Below are positions 23,653-32,167 of a DNA stretch of 64,000 bases, in pieces. Each line of letters opens with the position of its first letter. Within the stretch, counting starts at the first letter, position 1. The DNA comes from an uncultured Bacilli bacterium (GTDB lineage: Bacteria > Bacillota_I > Bacilli_A > RF39 > UBA660): positions 1-64,000 of the forward strand of contig CAKOSP010000005.1 of the NCBI GenBank assembly GCA_934102335.1, in the 5' to 3' direction. Both the position numbers and the translations under genes were made by a program. A model generated the notes under the pieces. The model saw nothing but the letters and a program-made list of their open reading frames with translations, did no database searches and was not told the origin of the DNA.

Positions 23653-24988
23653 AATATTTAGAAATAATTACTCTAAATGTTTTATCTCCTCTAGGCAAAG
23701 CATCAGTAATACCATAATCAAATAAACCAGAAAAACTTCCTCCTCTGAATGTTCCTCCACGTTTTATAAATGGAAAAGATTTTGTTGCAAAATATGCTAA
23801 GTTATTATTCCAGCTTTTATCTTCTACTGTACTTGATAAAGTTTCTCTTGTTGCGTCGCCAATTAGTCCTCTTTTGTAGTCATTCATTGATCCTTCTTTG
23901 TAAAGAGTATAATACCTTTTATTAGGAGGGATGGCACCTTTGTATCCTGCTAAGTTATCATTTACTGGATATTCACTTATTATTCCCATTACACATTCCC
24001 ATGATCCACCTGCTAAATCATATATACCATAAATTGTACCTGTTGAAGAGGCTCCAGTTCCATAGTAATCAACATCATAGGCGTATGGACATTTGTAGGA
24101 ACTGGCGCCACTTATCCTTCCTGACGAACATCCTGTTGTAACATTATCCCATGTTGTGTCATTTCCGGCAGCTGAGTTGATAAAAATTCTTTTATTTAAA
24201 TCTTTATAATTGGGATTGTTTTGTTTTGAATAATCGGAATATGATAAGTAAGCTATTGCTCCCCATTCCATATTTGTAATCATTCTTGATTGATTTTCTA
24301 ATTTGTAGGAATTTGTAATACCAAATGCGTAATCCCACATGTCTTTGGTATTAATATTTACTAAAGTTTTTTTACCTGGTAGTATTTTTACTATATTTTC
24401 TTCTAAAGATGGTTCAAACTTAGCAATCCAAAAACCATTTAATTCTCCTTCATCGGTAGAAAAAGCTGGATGAGTGTAAAATAATCCATTTTGAATTTCT
24501 GTTTTTTTCTCTGTATCTTTGTTAACAAAATTTATTTCGATAGTTTGTTCTTTAACACGTTTATTATCAACATTAAATAATTTGTATTCATATCTTGGTA
24601 CCCAAACAAAAAATCCTAAAACATCTTCTAAATTTATTAAAGAATCATTTTCTAAGTTTTTATAATAATCTAATAATTCGTTTTTGGGAACTATAACATT
24701 AGCCCAATTAAGTTTTTCATAACTATACCATTCTTTTTCAGTATTAGCTTTTTTCCAACCATTTTCGTAATAAACAGGAATCATATTTTGTTCAATTTCA
24801 GGATAGGCGCCATTTAATAATTCTTCTTTATAAGTTATTATTTCTTCTTTTTTTTCAATAGGTTTTTCTTCAATTACTGGTTCATATTTAATACTAAATT
24901 TTTGGTTATTTATTTTAAATATAAAATGTAACATTCCAATAATTAAAATTGATAGTGTAATTATTAAAATAATGTATCTTTTTTTCAT
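23651..24988 (-). CDS. membrane-anchored protein with formylglycine-generating-enzyme (SUMF1) fold
   Basis: A single N-terminal membrane anchor (about 5-25) is followed by a charged linker and a 380-residue extracellular part. Residues about 125-200 contain FFVWVPRYEYK and GFWIAKFE. The C-terminal half carries IYDLAGGSWECVMG, RGGTFRGGSFSG and FRVIISKY, degenerate versions of the YDMAGNVWEW and RGGSW...GFR signatures of the SUMF1/FGE-sulfatase fold. The catalytic cysteine pair of true FGEs is not evident, so binding rather than formylglycine formation is likely; this fold also serves as a C-type-lectin-like scaffold. It overlaps the next gene by 4 bp, implying coupled translation. Probably a cell-surface sensor or adhesin. 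Confidence 0.75.
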   Translation of the reverse strand: MKKRYIILIITLSILIIGMLHFIFKINNQKFSIKYEPVIEEKPIEKKEEIITYKEELLNGAYPEIEQNMIPVYYENGWKKANTEKEWYSYEKLNWANVIVPKNELLDYYKNLENDSLINLEDVLGFFVWVPRYEYKLFNVDNKRVKEQTIEINFVNKDTEKKTEIQNGLFYTHPAFSTDEGELNGFWIAKFEPSLEENIVKILPGKKTLVNINTKDMWDYAFGITNSYKLENQSRMITNMEWGAIAYLSYSDYSKQNNPNYKDLNKRIFINSAAGNDTTWDNVTTGCSSGRISGASSYKCPYAYDVDYYGTGASSTGTIYGIYDLAGGSWECVMGIISEYPVNDNLAGYKGAIPPNKRYYTLYKEGSMNDYKRGLIGDATRETLSSTVEDKSWNNNLAYFATKSFPFIKRGGTFRGGSFSGLFDYGITDALPRGDKTFRVIISKY

Positions 24989-25488
24989 AATACTTTGTAC
25001 GCCACTAAAGCTAAAATAATACCTAGAAGAATTACTCCAATAATTATGAATATTGGTTTAGCAAAGCCATTTATTTTATATACTTCATTTTGATCTTCAT
25101 AATATCTGATTCCATTTTTTAATTTCGTTCTTGTATAACTATTTGATTTTCCATGGCCATCTAAATCAAATGAATTTTCTTGATTAAATGTATTTAAACA
25201 AATAGATTTTGCCTGTGTCAGAGGTTCTTCATAGCATAGGCTTATAACTATTTCAACTTGTGATAAATACCAGTCTATAAATCTTTTTTCTTCTTCTTTT
25301 AAGCCAGCAGTATTTAATCTATAATTATTAATTTTTATGTAGTCAGAAAAAAAAGTGTTTAAAGTATTTCTTTCTTCATCAGTTGGTTGTTCTTTGGATA
25401 GCGTTTGTTGAATTGTCAAAATCTTATTACTTAAATTTTCATTAATTTCTCTGTTCAATATTTCTTTTATGTCTTTTTCTTGTTCCAT
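24985..25488 (-). CDS. C-tail-anchored protein of unknown function
   Basis: The 167-residue protein has a soluble helical N-terminal part of about 140 residues and a single hydrophobic C-terminal segment (IIIGVILLGIILALVAYKVL). A short motif SFDLDGHGKSNSYTRTK precedes the anchor. With no signal peptide, the N-terminus is probably cytoplasmic. Its stop overlaps the start of the FGE-fold membrane protein, so the two are made together and may form a membrane complex. I do not recognise the family. Confidence 0.65.
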   Translation of the reverse strand: MEQEKDIKEILNREINENLSNKILTIQQTLSKEQPTDEERNTLNTFFSDYIKINNYRLNTAGLKEEEKRFIDWYLSQVEIVISLCYEEPLTQAKSICLNTFNQENSFDLDGHGKSNSYTRTKLKNGIRYYEDQNEVYKINGFAKPIFIIIGVILLGIILALVAYKVL

Positions 25489-25584
25489 AAAATCATCCTA
25501 CTTTATGTTAATAATACCAAATATAGTATTAAATTACAATTGTTTTTATTCTATATTTATTGTATTATATTGATGTGATTTTTG

Positions 25585-26874
25585 ATGAGTAAATTAGATA
25601 AACAATTTGTAATAGATCTATCTAAAAAAAAGCATGAACCTTCTTGGATGTTAGATTTTAGATTAAGAGCTTTAAATAAATTTGAAGAGTTAGAAAATCC
25701 CAATTTTGGTCCACTTTTAAATATAGATTTTGATAAAATTTTGTACTATAAAAATGATTATGAAAAAAATCTGGATGACTGGGAAAAAGTTAACAAGGAT
25801 GTTAAACAGACATTTTGTAGTTTAGGTGTAGTTGACGCTGAAAATAAATATTTAGATGGAGTTACCAATCAATTTGAAAGTGAAGTAATTTATCATAATA
25901 CAAAAACTGATAAAAATATAATATTTACATCCACTGATGATGCGTTAGCTAAATATCCTGAATTGTTCAAAAAATATTTTAATAATTTAGTTAAATACGA
26001 TGAAAATAAATATACAGCTTTAAATAGTGCGGTTTGGAGTGGGGGATCTTTTATATATATACCACCAAATACTAAATTAGATAGACCACTTCAAAGTTAT
26101 TTTCGTATTGAAACAGAATCTTTGGGACAATTTGAAAGAACAATTATAATTGTTGATGATAATTCAGAATTAAACTATATAGAAGGGTGTACTGCTAGAA
26201 GTTATGCTAAAAGTTCACTGCATGCTGGAGTAGTAGAGATATACGTTGGTAAAAATGCTAAGTGTAGATACTCTACAATTCAAAACTGGAGTAATGATGT
26301 TTATAATTTAGTAACAAAAAGAGCTATTGTAGATGAAAATGGCGTAATGGAATGGATTGATGGAAATATAGGAAGTAAAGTTACTATGAAGTATCCATCT
26401 TGTATTTTAAATGGCGATAATTCGGTGGGAAATTCAATAAGTATTGCATATGCGAAAGATATTCAAGTTTTAGATGCTGGTGCAAAAATGATTCATATAG
26501 GTAAGAATACACGAAGTAATATTTTAAGTAAATCTATAAGTTCTAATGGTGGTAAGGCTAATTATCGTGGTACAGTTAGAATTTTACCAAATGCTTTAAA
26601 TAGTTTTGCTAAAGTTAAATGTGACACAATAATTTTGGATGAAAAATCTTCTAGTGATACTTATCCTAAAAATATATTGGAAAACGATTCTTCATATATA
26701 GAGCATGAAGCAACTGTTTCAAAAGTAAATGCAGAAAAATTATTTTATTTAATGAGTAAAGGATTAAATGAAGATCAAGCAAAAGAATTGTTAATTATGG
26801 GCTTTATTTCCGATTTTAAAAAAAGTTTACCTATGGAATATGCAGTTGAATTAAATAGATTATTGAAGGAATAG
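25585..26874 (+). CDS. sufB: Fe-S cluster assembly scaffold SufB
   Basis: SufB is the scaffold subunit of the SUF machine on which Fe-S clusters are built. The 429-residue product starts KKHEPSWMLDFRLRAL, carries a beta-helix core (ECTARSYAKSSLHAGVVE region; NSAVWSGGSFIYIPP) and ends with the EHEATVSKVNAEKLFYLMSKGL segment shared by SufB/SufD. No sufC, sufD, sufS or sufU lies beside it in this window, which is unusual since these genes normally form an operon. Start ATG 25585 follows TGTGAT; the TTG just before it is less likely. It has an upstream TATAT-rich promoter region and no terminator. Confidence 0.92.
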   Translation: MSKLDKQFVIDLSKKKHEPSWMLDFRLRALNKFEELENPNFGPLLNIDFDKILYYKNDYEKNLDDWEKVNKDVKQTFCSLGVVDAENKYLDGVTNQFESEVIYHNTKTDKNIIFTSTDDALAKYPELFKKYFNNLVKYDENKYTALNSAVWSGGSFIYIPPNTKLDRPLQSYFRIETESLGQFERTIIIVDDNSELNYIEGCTARSYAKSSLHAGVVEIYVGKNAKCRYSTIQNWSNDVYNLVTKRAIVDENGVMEWIDGNIGSKVTMKYPSCILNGDNSVGNSISIAYAKDIQVLDAGAKMIHIGKNTRSNILSKSISSNGGKANYRGTVRILPNALNSFAKVKCDTIILDEKSSSDTYPKNILENDSSYIEHEATVSKVNAEKLFYLMSKGLNEDQAKELLIMGFISDFKKSLPMEYAVELNRLLKE

Positions 26875-26999
26875 ATAAATTGTTGTTAAGCATTTTATTA
26901 TTTCTACTTAGAATTTAATTTTTTCTATAAATAAAATTGAAAATTGGTCTTTTGACTAATTTTTTTTGTTATGTTAGTTTTTTGTTGAAAGGAGGAACA

Positions 27000-27347
27000 A
27001 TGAACGCAGTAGTCTTAGTCGGTAGATTAGTTGATAATCCAGAAATAATTACAACTGAATCTAATAAAAAGTTAACATCAGTTGTACTGGCTGTTCATCG
27101 TAATTACAAAAATTCTGATGGAATATATGAAACAGATTTTGTAAGATGTATTCTTTGGAACGGTGTGGCTGCAACCACATGTGAATATTGTCATGCCGGT
27201 GATATTATTGGAGTAAAAGGAAGAATAGAAACTAGAAGTTATGAAACTGGAAATAAAGAAAAGAAGTATGTTACAGAAGTAATTGCAGATAAGATAACAT
27301 TTCTATCTTCAACAAAGCCAAAAGAAGAAACAAAAAAAGCAGGGTAG
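27000..27347 (+). CDS. ssb: short single-stranded DNA-binding protein
   Basis: An OB-fold SSB of 115 residues: MNAVVLVGRLVDNPE start, FVRCILWNG and the GDIIGVKGRIETRSYE loop are typical. The tail after the fold is only about 15 residues and ends KPKEETKKAG. It lacks the acidic DDDIPF-type tip through which housekeeping SSBs recruit partners. Start ATG 27000 is chosen because GGAGG lies 5 nt upstream; the frame is open earlier but without a ribosome site. It could be an accessory SSB, with a full-length copy elsewhere. Confidence 0.92.
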   Translation: MNAVVLVGRLVDNPEIITTESNKKLTSVVLAVHRNYKNSDGIYETDFVRCILWNGVAATTCEYCHAGDIIGVKGRIETRSYETGNKEKKYVTEVIADKITFLSSTKPKEETKKAG

Positions 27348-27358
27348 GCTGCTTTTTA
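27333..27358. terminator. terminator between ssb and the convergent gene
   Basis: AAAAGCAG (27335-27342), GGTAGG loop, CTGCTTTT (27349-27356). Confidence 0.85.
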
Positions 27359-27363
27359 GTATG

Positions 27364-28404
27364 TTAGTATTTATAGGCTATTGCGCAAATTGGGTTAATT
27401 CTTTTTCTGGTAAGTTTAATACAGTTATCTACAATATTTTTATAATTATTGTCTATTTGCTCTTGATTGTAACACATATGTATATATGCTTTTAATATTA
27501 GCATTTTGTCATTTTCAGTAAAGGTTTCTATTGGGTTTTCTTCAGTTCGAGGATTTTTTAATCTTTTTAAAATTATTTGCTCATCTGGGGTTAATCCAAT
27601 TGCTTTGTCTTTACATTCAAAATATATTAGAGAATTTAAGTATAAATCTTCTAGAAACACTTTATTATTTGAAAAGATTTCTTCGAATGACAAACTTAAA
27701 GGACTAGGTATATCATTACTTATTTCATCAAAGATATTATAACTAAGCATACTTAGTTTTGTATTCTCATCAATCTGAGCTTCTAAAAAAATACCATCTA
27801 AATCAGTTAAAACTAATTTATACAAATTTGGTAAAAATAAAGTTTGATTTTCTTCTATAAAAGTTTCATGTTTTTCGATGTCATTTTCTGATTTTTTTGA
27901 TAATTCATTGGTAGTTTCTTCAGTGAATTCGATTTCATCTAGGTTATATATGTCATCTGATTCTTCATAACTTGTGTTTAAAATATTTATTACATTAAAG
28001 TAACTTTTGATTAATAGTATTAAAATTCTTTCATCAATAATTTCATTAAAAATTTTTTCGTTATTTTTTAAATCATATAAAGCATTAACGTACTCTTTTT
28101 TAATGGGTAAGCTTTCATCATTAAATTCTTGATGATAATTATATATTTCATAGAATATATATAAAATAAGTCTTCTCTTTTTTGAGAAAATATGAATATT
28201 TTGTTTTAAATAATTAGCCATTATTCTTAGCGTCTCTTGTTTTAATATTCTTTCTCTTAATTGATTCATTTCATTTTCAAATTCTTCTTCTGTTAATTTA
28301 TCTTCAATGTAGTATTGAACTCTTTCGTCTAAGTTTGCATCTACAATTTCTGATATGTAAAAAAACAAATTATATAATTCGATATCGTAATTATTTTCTT
28401 TCAT
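27364..28404 (-). CDS. uncharacterised acidic helical protein, 346 residues
   Basis: I do not recognise the family. The product is strongly acidic (many Glu/Asp, low Lys content in the middle) and probably all-helical, with no membrane segment or signal peptide. An acidic linker at about 165-195 divides it into two parts. GAGGAA precedes ATG 28404. It is a single gene between the ssb terminator and a divergent exported protein; the 100-bp intergenic region between the two starts must hold both promoters. Confidence 0.7.
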   Translation of the reverse strand: MKENNYDIELYNLFFYISEIVDANLDERVQYYIEDKLTEEEFENEMNQLRERILKQETLRIMANYLKQNIHIFSKKRRLILYIFYEIYNYHQEFNDESLPIKKEYVNALYDLKNNEKIFNEIIDERILILLIKSYFNVINILNTSYEESDDIYNLDEIEFTEETTNELSKKSENDIEKHETFIEENQTLFLPNLYKLVLTDLDGIFLEAQIDENTKLSMLSYNIFDEISNDIPSPLSLSFEEIFSNNKVFLEDLYLNSLIYFECKDKAIGLTPDEQIILKRLKNPRTEENPIETFTENDKMLILKAYIHMCYNQEQIDNNYKNIVDNCIKLTRKRINPICAIAYKY

Positions 28405-28502
28405 AGATATTCCTCTTTTTTAGTGTATATTATATATTTAAATTCTTTTAAAATCAATTAATTTCTAATGATTACTATCATATATTTAAAAAGAGGTGAA
28501 CA

Positions 28503-29273
28503 ATGAAATTTTTTAAGAGTATTGGTTTATTATGTTTAGTTTTGTTTTCTTTTTTCTATGTTGATAAGGTTGCGACACTTGGGCTATATAAAAATCAGTT
28601 GTATAAAAAAATAGTTAATGAAAGTGTTAATTATAATGTGTTGCCCGTTAATGCATTAATTGAAGATGAATTTATAATACCAGGGCTAAATGGTAAGACT
28701 GTAAATGATAAAAGAAGTTATCAAGAAATGAAAAGATATAATACTTTTAATGAAATGTTTTTGCAATTTGATGAAATTAAGCCAGATATTTCTCTTACTA
28801 ACAATAAAGATAAAATAATTAAAAAAGGTAATATTCAAAAACAAGAAGTAGCTTTTATTATACAAGATAATGTACAAGTTAAAAATTATTTTTTGAAAAA
28901 TAATATTAAAGCTAACATTTTAGTAAATATTGAGGAATTTTCCTCTGATTCTTTTTTAGAACAAATTAATAATGATTTTAACAATTATAAAAAATTGGAT
29001 AATTTATTTAAAAAATATAATTTAAATAATGATTTATGTTTTAGTTTGTCTAAAAAAGATTTTTGCATGGCACAGAAAAAATATTTAATTGAATATACAT
29101 ATAAGGTTGATAATGATATTTTAACTTTAAAAAATACTGTAGAAAATGGTAATATTTATTATATTAATGGTGATAGTAAGCTAGATAATGTAATTATTTT
29201 AATGAATCATATTAAATATAAGGGTTTACAATTTGTTTATTTAAGTGAACTTATAAGTGAGCAAAGAGATTGA
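28503..29273 (+). CDS. exported protein, possible divergent polysaccharide-deacetylase-like
   Basis: The 256-residue product has an N-terminal signal or anchor (KSIGLLCLVLFSFFYVDKVA). It is followed by NYNVLPVNALIEDEFIIPGLNGKTVNDKRS, which resembles the N-terminal part of exported proteins annotated as divergent polysaccharide deacetylases in Bacilli. The characteristic catalytic Asp/His pairs are not visible, so enzyme activity is doubtful. AGAGGTGA lies upstream of ATG 28503. It ends in TGA, showing that TGA is a stop here. It precedes the RNase J gene by about 70 bp on the same strand. Confidence 0.6.
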   Translation: MKFFKSIGLLCLVLFSFFYVDKVATLGLYKNQLYKKIVNESVNYNVLPVNALIEDEFIIPGLNGKTVNDKRSYQEMKRYNTFNEMFLQFDEIKPDISLTNNKDKIIKKGNIQKQEVAFIIQDNVQVKNYFLKNNIKANILVNIEEFSSDSFLEQINNDFNNYKKLDNLFKKYNLNNDLCFSLSKKDFCMAQKKYLIEYTYKVDNDILTLKNTVENGNIYYINGDSKLDNVIILMNHIKYKGLQFVYLSELISEQRD

Positions 29274-29342
29274 TTTATTTTTAATTTTTTGATATTATTA
29301 TGTCACCAGAAAACTTTTTTATTAAAATTAGAGGGTGATATT

Positions 29343-30977
29343 ATGTGTAAAATAAAAATTTTTGGTCTGGGCGGATTAGACGAAAATGGTAAGAATTGTT
29401 ATGTAGTGGAAGTAGATAACGATATTTTTGTATTAGATTGCGGTATTAAATTTGCTTCTGGAAATTTATTGGGAATTGATTATATTGTACCTGATTTTGA
29501 TTATCTTGTAAAAAATCAAAAACGTATTAAAGGTGTTTTTATAACTCATGCTCATGATGAAAATATGGGAAGTGTAAAGGATTTAATTGAGTTAATACCA
29601 CATATAAATGTTTACGCTACTAAGTTTACTAAATTTATGCTTTTAGAAAATGGTGTTCCTAGTAAGAATATTATTGAAATTAAGGCTCATAAAAAAATTA
29701 ACTTTGGAGCTACTTCAGTTTTTCCAATGTCTGTATCCCATAGTGTGCCAGATTCAGTAATGTATTGTATTAATACAAAGGATGGGGCAATATGTTATAC
29801 TGGTGATTTTTTAATAGATCCTACTATGTCAAATGGTTATGATTCCGATTTAGGAAAAATAGCATATGTAGGAAAGCAAGGAGTTCTCGCTTTAATGTGT
29901 GAATCTGCTTTTTCAGAAAATCAAGGTCATACATCTCCAAAACATCATTTATATGGCCATTTTAAATCAATTATTAAACATCATGATGGTAGAATTTTAT
30001 TTTCTGTGTTAACAAACCATTTATTTACAATAGAGGAAATATTTAAAGCCGCAGAAAATACTCATAGAAAAGTTGTAGTTATGGGTAAAAAATTGCAAAA
30101 TGTAGTAAATTTTTCGAAAGAAAATGGATATTTAAATTTTAGTGATGATTTACTTGGAGACTTATCAAACATTCATGATTCAAATTCAATATTATTAATT
30201 GCTGATGATAGGGCAAATCCTTATGCTAATTTAAATAAAATTTTAAAAGGATATGATAAATTTGTTAATTTAAAACATGATGATACAATTGCTTTTGCAG
30301 AACCAAGATATGATAGTACTGAAAAATTATTGGTTAAATTAGAAAATGACTTTGCAATGTTTGGTTGTGATATTGTTGATATTCCTAAGGATAAAATGGT
30401 GTTACACCATGCTTCTAGTGAAGATTTAATGTTAATGATTAAATTGTTGAATCCTACATATTATATGCCTGTACGTGGTGAATATCGTTATATGGTTGGT
30501 AATGCCAATTTAGCTAGTAAATTAGGTATGAAACCGGAAAATATCTTGCTTAAACAAAATGGTGATGTTGTAACTATTCAAGACAAAAAATTATTAGATA
30601 ATTTTGAACATATGAAAGTTAATTCTATTTTAATTGATGGTAATAGTAATGATGATATTGGTGAACTTGTTATAAAAGACAGAGAAATGCTTTCAGAAAA
30701 TGGAATTGTTCTAATAAGTGCGACTATTTCTAAAAAAGATAAACATATTATAGTTGGCCCTGAGATTACGACAAGAGGATTTATTTATGTTAAAGATTCA
30801 TATGATTTAATTGAGGAAATGAAAAAAATTAGTTTGGAAGTTATAACTCATAATATTAATGCCCATTATGTTGATTATAATCAAATTAAGTTAGATATTA
30901 GAGAAAAATTAAGTGACTTTTTATATGAACAAACTGAATGCAAGCCGATGATTATTGCGGTGGTTCAAGAAGTTTAA
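29343..30977 (+). CDS. RNase J family protein with degenerate metal-binding motif (J2-like)
   Basis: The 544-residue protein matches RNase J throughout: LGGLDENGKNCYVVEV start, metallo-beta-lactamase core, beta-CASP segment (HASSEDLMLMIKLLNP, PVRGEYRYM) and the C-terminal domain ending QTECKPMIIAVVQEV. The key HxHxDH motif reads H69-A-H71-D-E73-N74, so the metal-binding Asp-His pair is replaced by Glu-Asn, and the later PIHGEYR is PVRGEYR. This pattern resembles RNase J2, the weakly active partner of RNase J1 in mRNA decay and rRNA maturation. A catalytic J1 is expected elsewhere. Start ATG 29343 follows GAGGGTGAT; a longer frame upstream is unsupported. A strong terminator abuts the stop codon. 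Confidence 0.9.
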   Translation: MCKIKIFGLGGLDENGKNCYVVEVDNDIFVLDCGIKFASGNLLGIDYIVPDFDYLVKNQKRIKGVFITHAHDENMGSVKDLIELIPHINVYATKFTKFMLLENGVPSKNIIEIKAHKKINFGATSVFPMSVSHSVPDSVMYCINTKDGAICYTGDFLIDPTMSNGYDSDLGKIAYVGKQGVLALMCESAFSENQGHTSPKHHLYGHFKSIIKHHDGRILFSVLTNHLFTIEEIFKAAENTHRKVVVMGKKLQNVVNFSKENGYLNFSDDLLGDLSNIHDSNSILLIADDRANPYANLNKILKGYDKFVNLKHDDTIAFAEPRYDSTEKLLVKLENDFAMFGCDIVDIPKDKMVLHHASSEDLMLMIKLLNPTYYMPVRGEYRYMVGNANLASKLGMKPENILLKQNGDVVTIQDKKLLDNFEHMKVNSILIDGNSNDDIGELVIKDREMLSENGIVLISATISKKDKHIIVGPEITTRGFIYVKDSYDLIEEMKKISLEVITHNINAHYVDYNQIKLDIREKLSDFLYEQTECKPMIIAVVQEV

Positions 30978-31008
30978 GAGTATTTTTAATAAAATACTCT
31001 TTTTTTAT
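30977..31008 (+). terminator. strong terminator after RNase J
   Basis: A 10-bp stem AGAGTATTTT / AAAATACTCT with a TAAT loop and a run of seven T. Confidence 0.9.
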
Positions 31009-31019
31009 TTAAAAAATGT

Positions 31020-31048
31020 TTGACTTTTACATAATATTTATATATAAT
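31020..31048 (+). promoter_or_regulatory. promoter of tRNA-Asn
   Basis: TTGACT (31020-31025), 17-bp spacer, TATAAT (31043-31048). Confidence 0.85.
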
Positions 31049-31068
31049 TAATTCGTACCGAAAAAAAT

Positions 31069-31144
31069 GCCCGTTTAGCTCAGTCGGTAGAGCGCACGGC
31101 TGTTAACCGTTAGGTCGTAGGTTCGAGTCCTACAACGGGCGCCA
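31069..31144 (+). tRNA. tRNA-Asn, anticodon GTT
   Basis: Acceptor GCCCGTT/AACGGGC, D arm GCTC...GAGC, anticodon loop CTGTTAA, T arm GTAGG-TTCGAGT-CCTAC, with GCCA encoded at the 3' end. Confidence 0.95.
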
Positions 31145-31153
31145 TAAGAAATT

Positions 31154-31178
31154 AACATACTTTATGTATGTTTTTTTG
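31154..31178 (+). terminator. terminator of tRNA-Asn
   Basis: AACATAC (31154-31160) / GTATGTT (31166-31172) followed by a T-run. Confidence 0.85.
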
Positions 31179-31200
31179 TGTCAATAAATAGTAATAAAAA

Positions 31201-31229
31201 TTGATATTTTATTTAAATATAGTTATAAT
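31201..31229 (+). promoter_or_regulatory. promoter of the AAA+/dehydrogenase pair
   Basis: TTGATA (31201-31206), 17 bp, TATAAT (31224-31229); start about 31236, leaving an 11-nt leader that is the AGGGTGAT ribosome site. Confidence 0.75.
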
Positions 31230-31246
31230 TGATTTAGGGTGATAAT

Positions 31247-32167
31247 ATGCCAGAAGAAAAAGTTAGTATTTTACAAAGGTATGGAGAAGATTTAACAAGT
31301 AAGGAATATATTACTGATCCGGCAATAGGCAGAGATAAGGAAATTAAAGAGTGTATATTAACTCTTTTAACACCAGAGAAAAGTGCTTTATTAGTTGGTA
31401 AACCTGGTATTGGTAAAACTGCTATAGTTGAGGGAATTTCTTATCGAATTCAAAAAAATGAGGTACCTGATGCAATTAAAAATCATAAAATTATAAAAGT
31501 TAATATTACAAGTTTAATAGGTTCAACAAATAGTGAGGGTCAAACTGAAAGTAGAATTGATTTGTTAGTTCATGAATTGGCTGCACTTCCAAATACAATT
31601 GTTTTTATTGATGAAACTCATTTGTTGATAAATAAAGATGGTGGTATGGACTTTGCTAATATGTTAAAAGCAGGATTAGATCGTGGAACTATAAAAATGA
31701 TTGGCGCTACTACTACTGAAGAGTATGAACATTATATTTTAAGAGATAGAGCTTTTTTGAGAAGATTTCAAAAAATTGATGTTGAAGAAGCGGATAAAGA
31801 AACAACAGTTAAGATACTGATGGGAACTTTACCTAAACTTGAGAAAAAAGTTGGTGTTAAAGTTGCTTACGCACCGTATGTTATTCAAAAAATTATGACA
31901 TTTATTGTAGAAATGACTGACGAATATAAAAGAGTATATGAAGTGTCTAGTAGGTATCCTGATATATGTTTAGCAATTGTTTCTAATGCTTTAACTTATG
32001 CTGCCTATGATAATTCATCGGTTGTTACCTTAAAATATTTTTATAAAGCAATTTGTAATACTAAAAGTATTTATGATGATGCAAAACAACAAGAAATTGA
32101 GCGCTTTAAAGTAGAATTTAAAGATATGATTTTAACGGAAGGAATTGATTTAAATGACAAAAATTAA
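31247..32167 (+). CDS. single-domain AAA+ ATPase related to the first ring of ClpB/ClpC
   Basis: Only one AAA+ module is present in 306 residues. ITDPAIGRDKEI leads into Walker A GKPGIGKT (51-58), Walker B VFIDETH (Asp122-Glu123), a GTIKMIGATTTEEY sensor-1 region and the RDRAFLRRF arginine-finger segment. This matches the D1 domain of Clp/Hsp100 unfoldases. The N-terminal substrate domain, the middle coiled coil, the second ATPase domain and any ClpP-binding loop are absent. Its 3' end overlaps the start of a DapB-fold dehydrogenase gene by 14 bp, so the two are translationally coupled. It may be a dedicated remodelling partner rather than a general unfoldase. Confidence 0.85.
   Translation: MPEEKVSILQRYGEDLTSKEYITDPAIGRDKEIKECILTLLTPEKSALLVGKPGIGKTAIVEGISYRIQKNEVPDAIKNHKIIKVNITSLIGSTNSEGQTESRIDLLVHELAALPNTIVFIDETHLLINKDGGMDFANMLKAGLDRGTIKMIGATTTEEYEHYILRDRAFLRRFQKIDVEEADKETTVKILMGTLPKLEKKVGVKVAYAPYVIQKIMTFIVEMTDEYKRVYEVSSRYPDICLAIVSNALTYAAYDNSSVVTLKYFYKAICNTKSIYDDAKQQEIERFKVEFKDMILTEGIDLNDKN

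Noticed and set aside
23651..24988. True formylglycine-generating enzyme
   Set aside because: The fold signatures are present but degenerate, and no sulfatase gene or clear active-site cysteine pair is visible.
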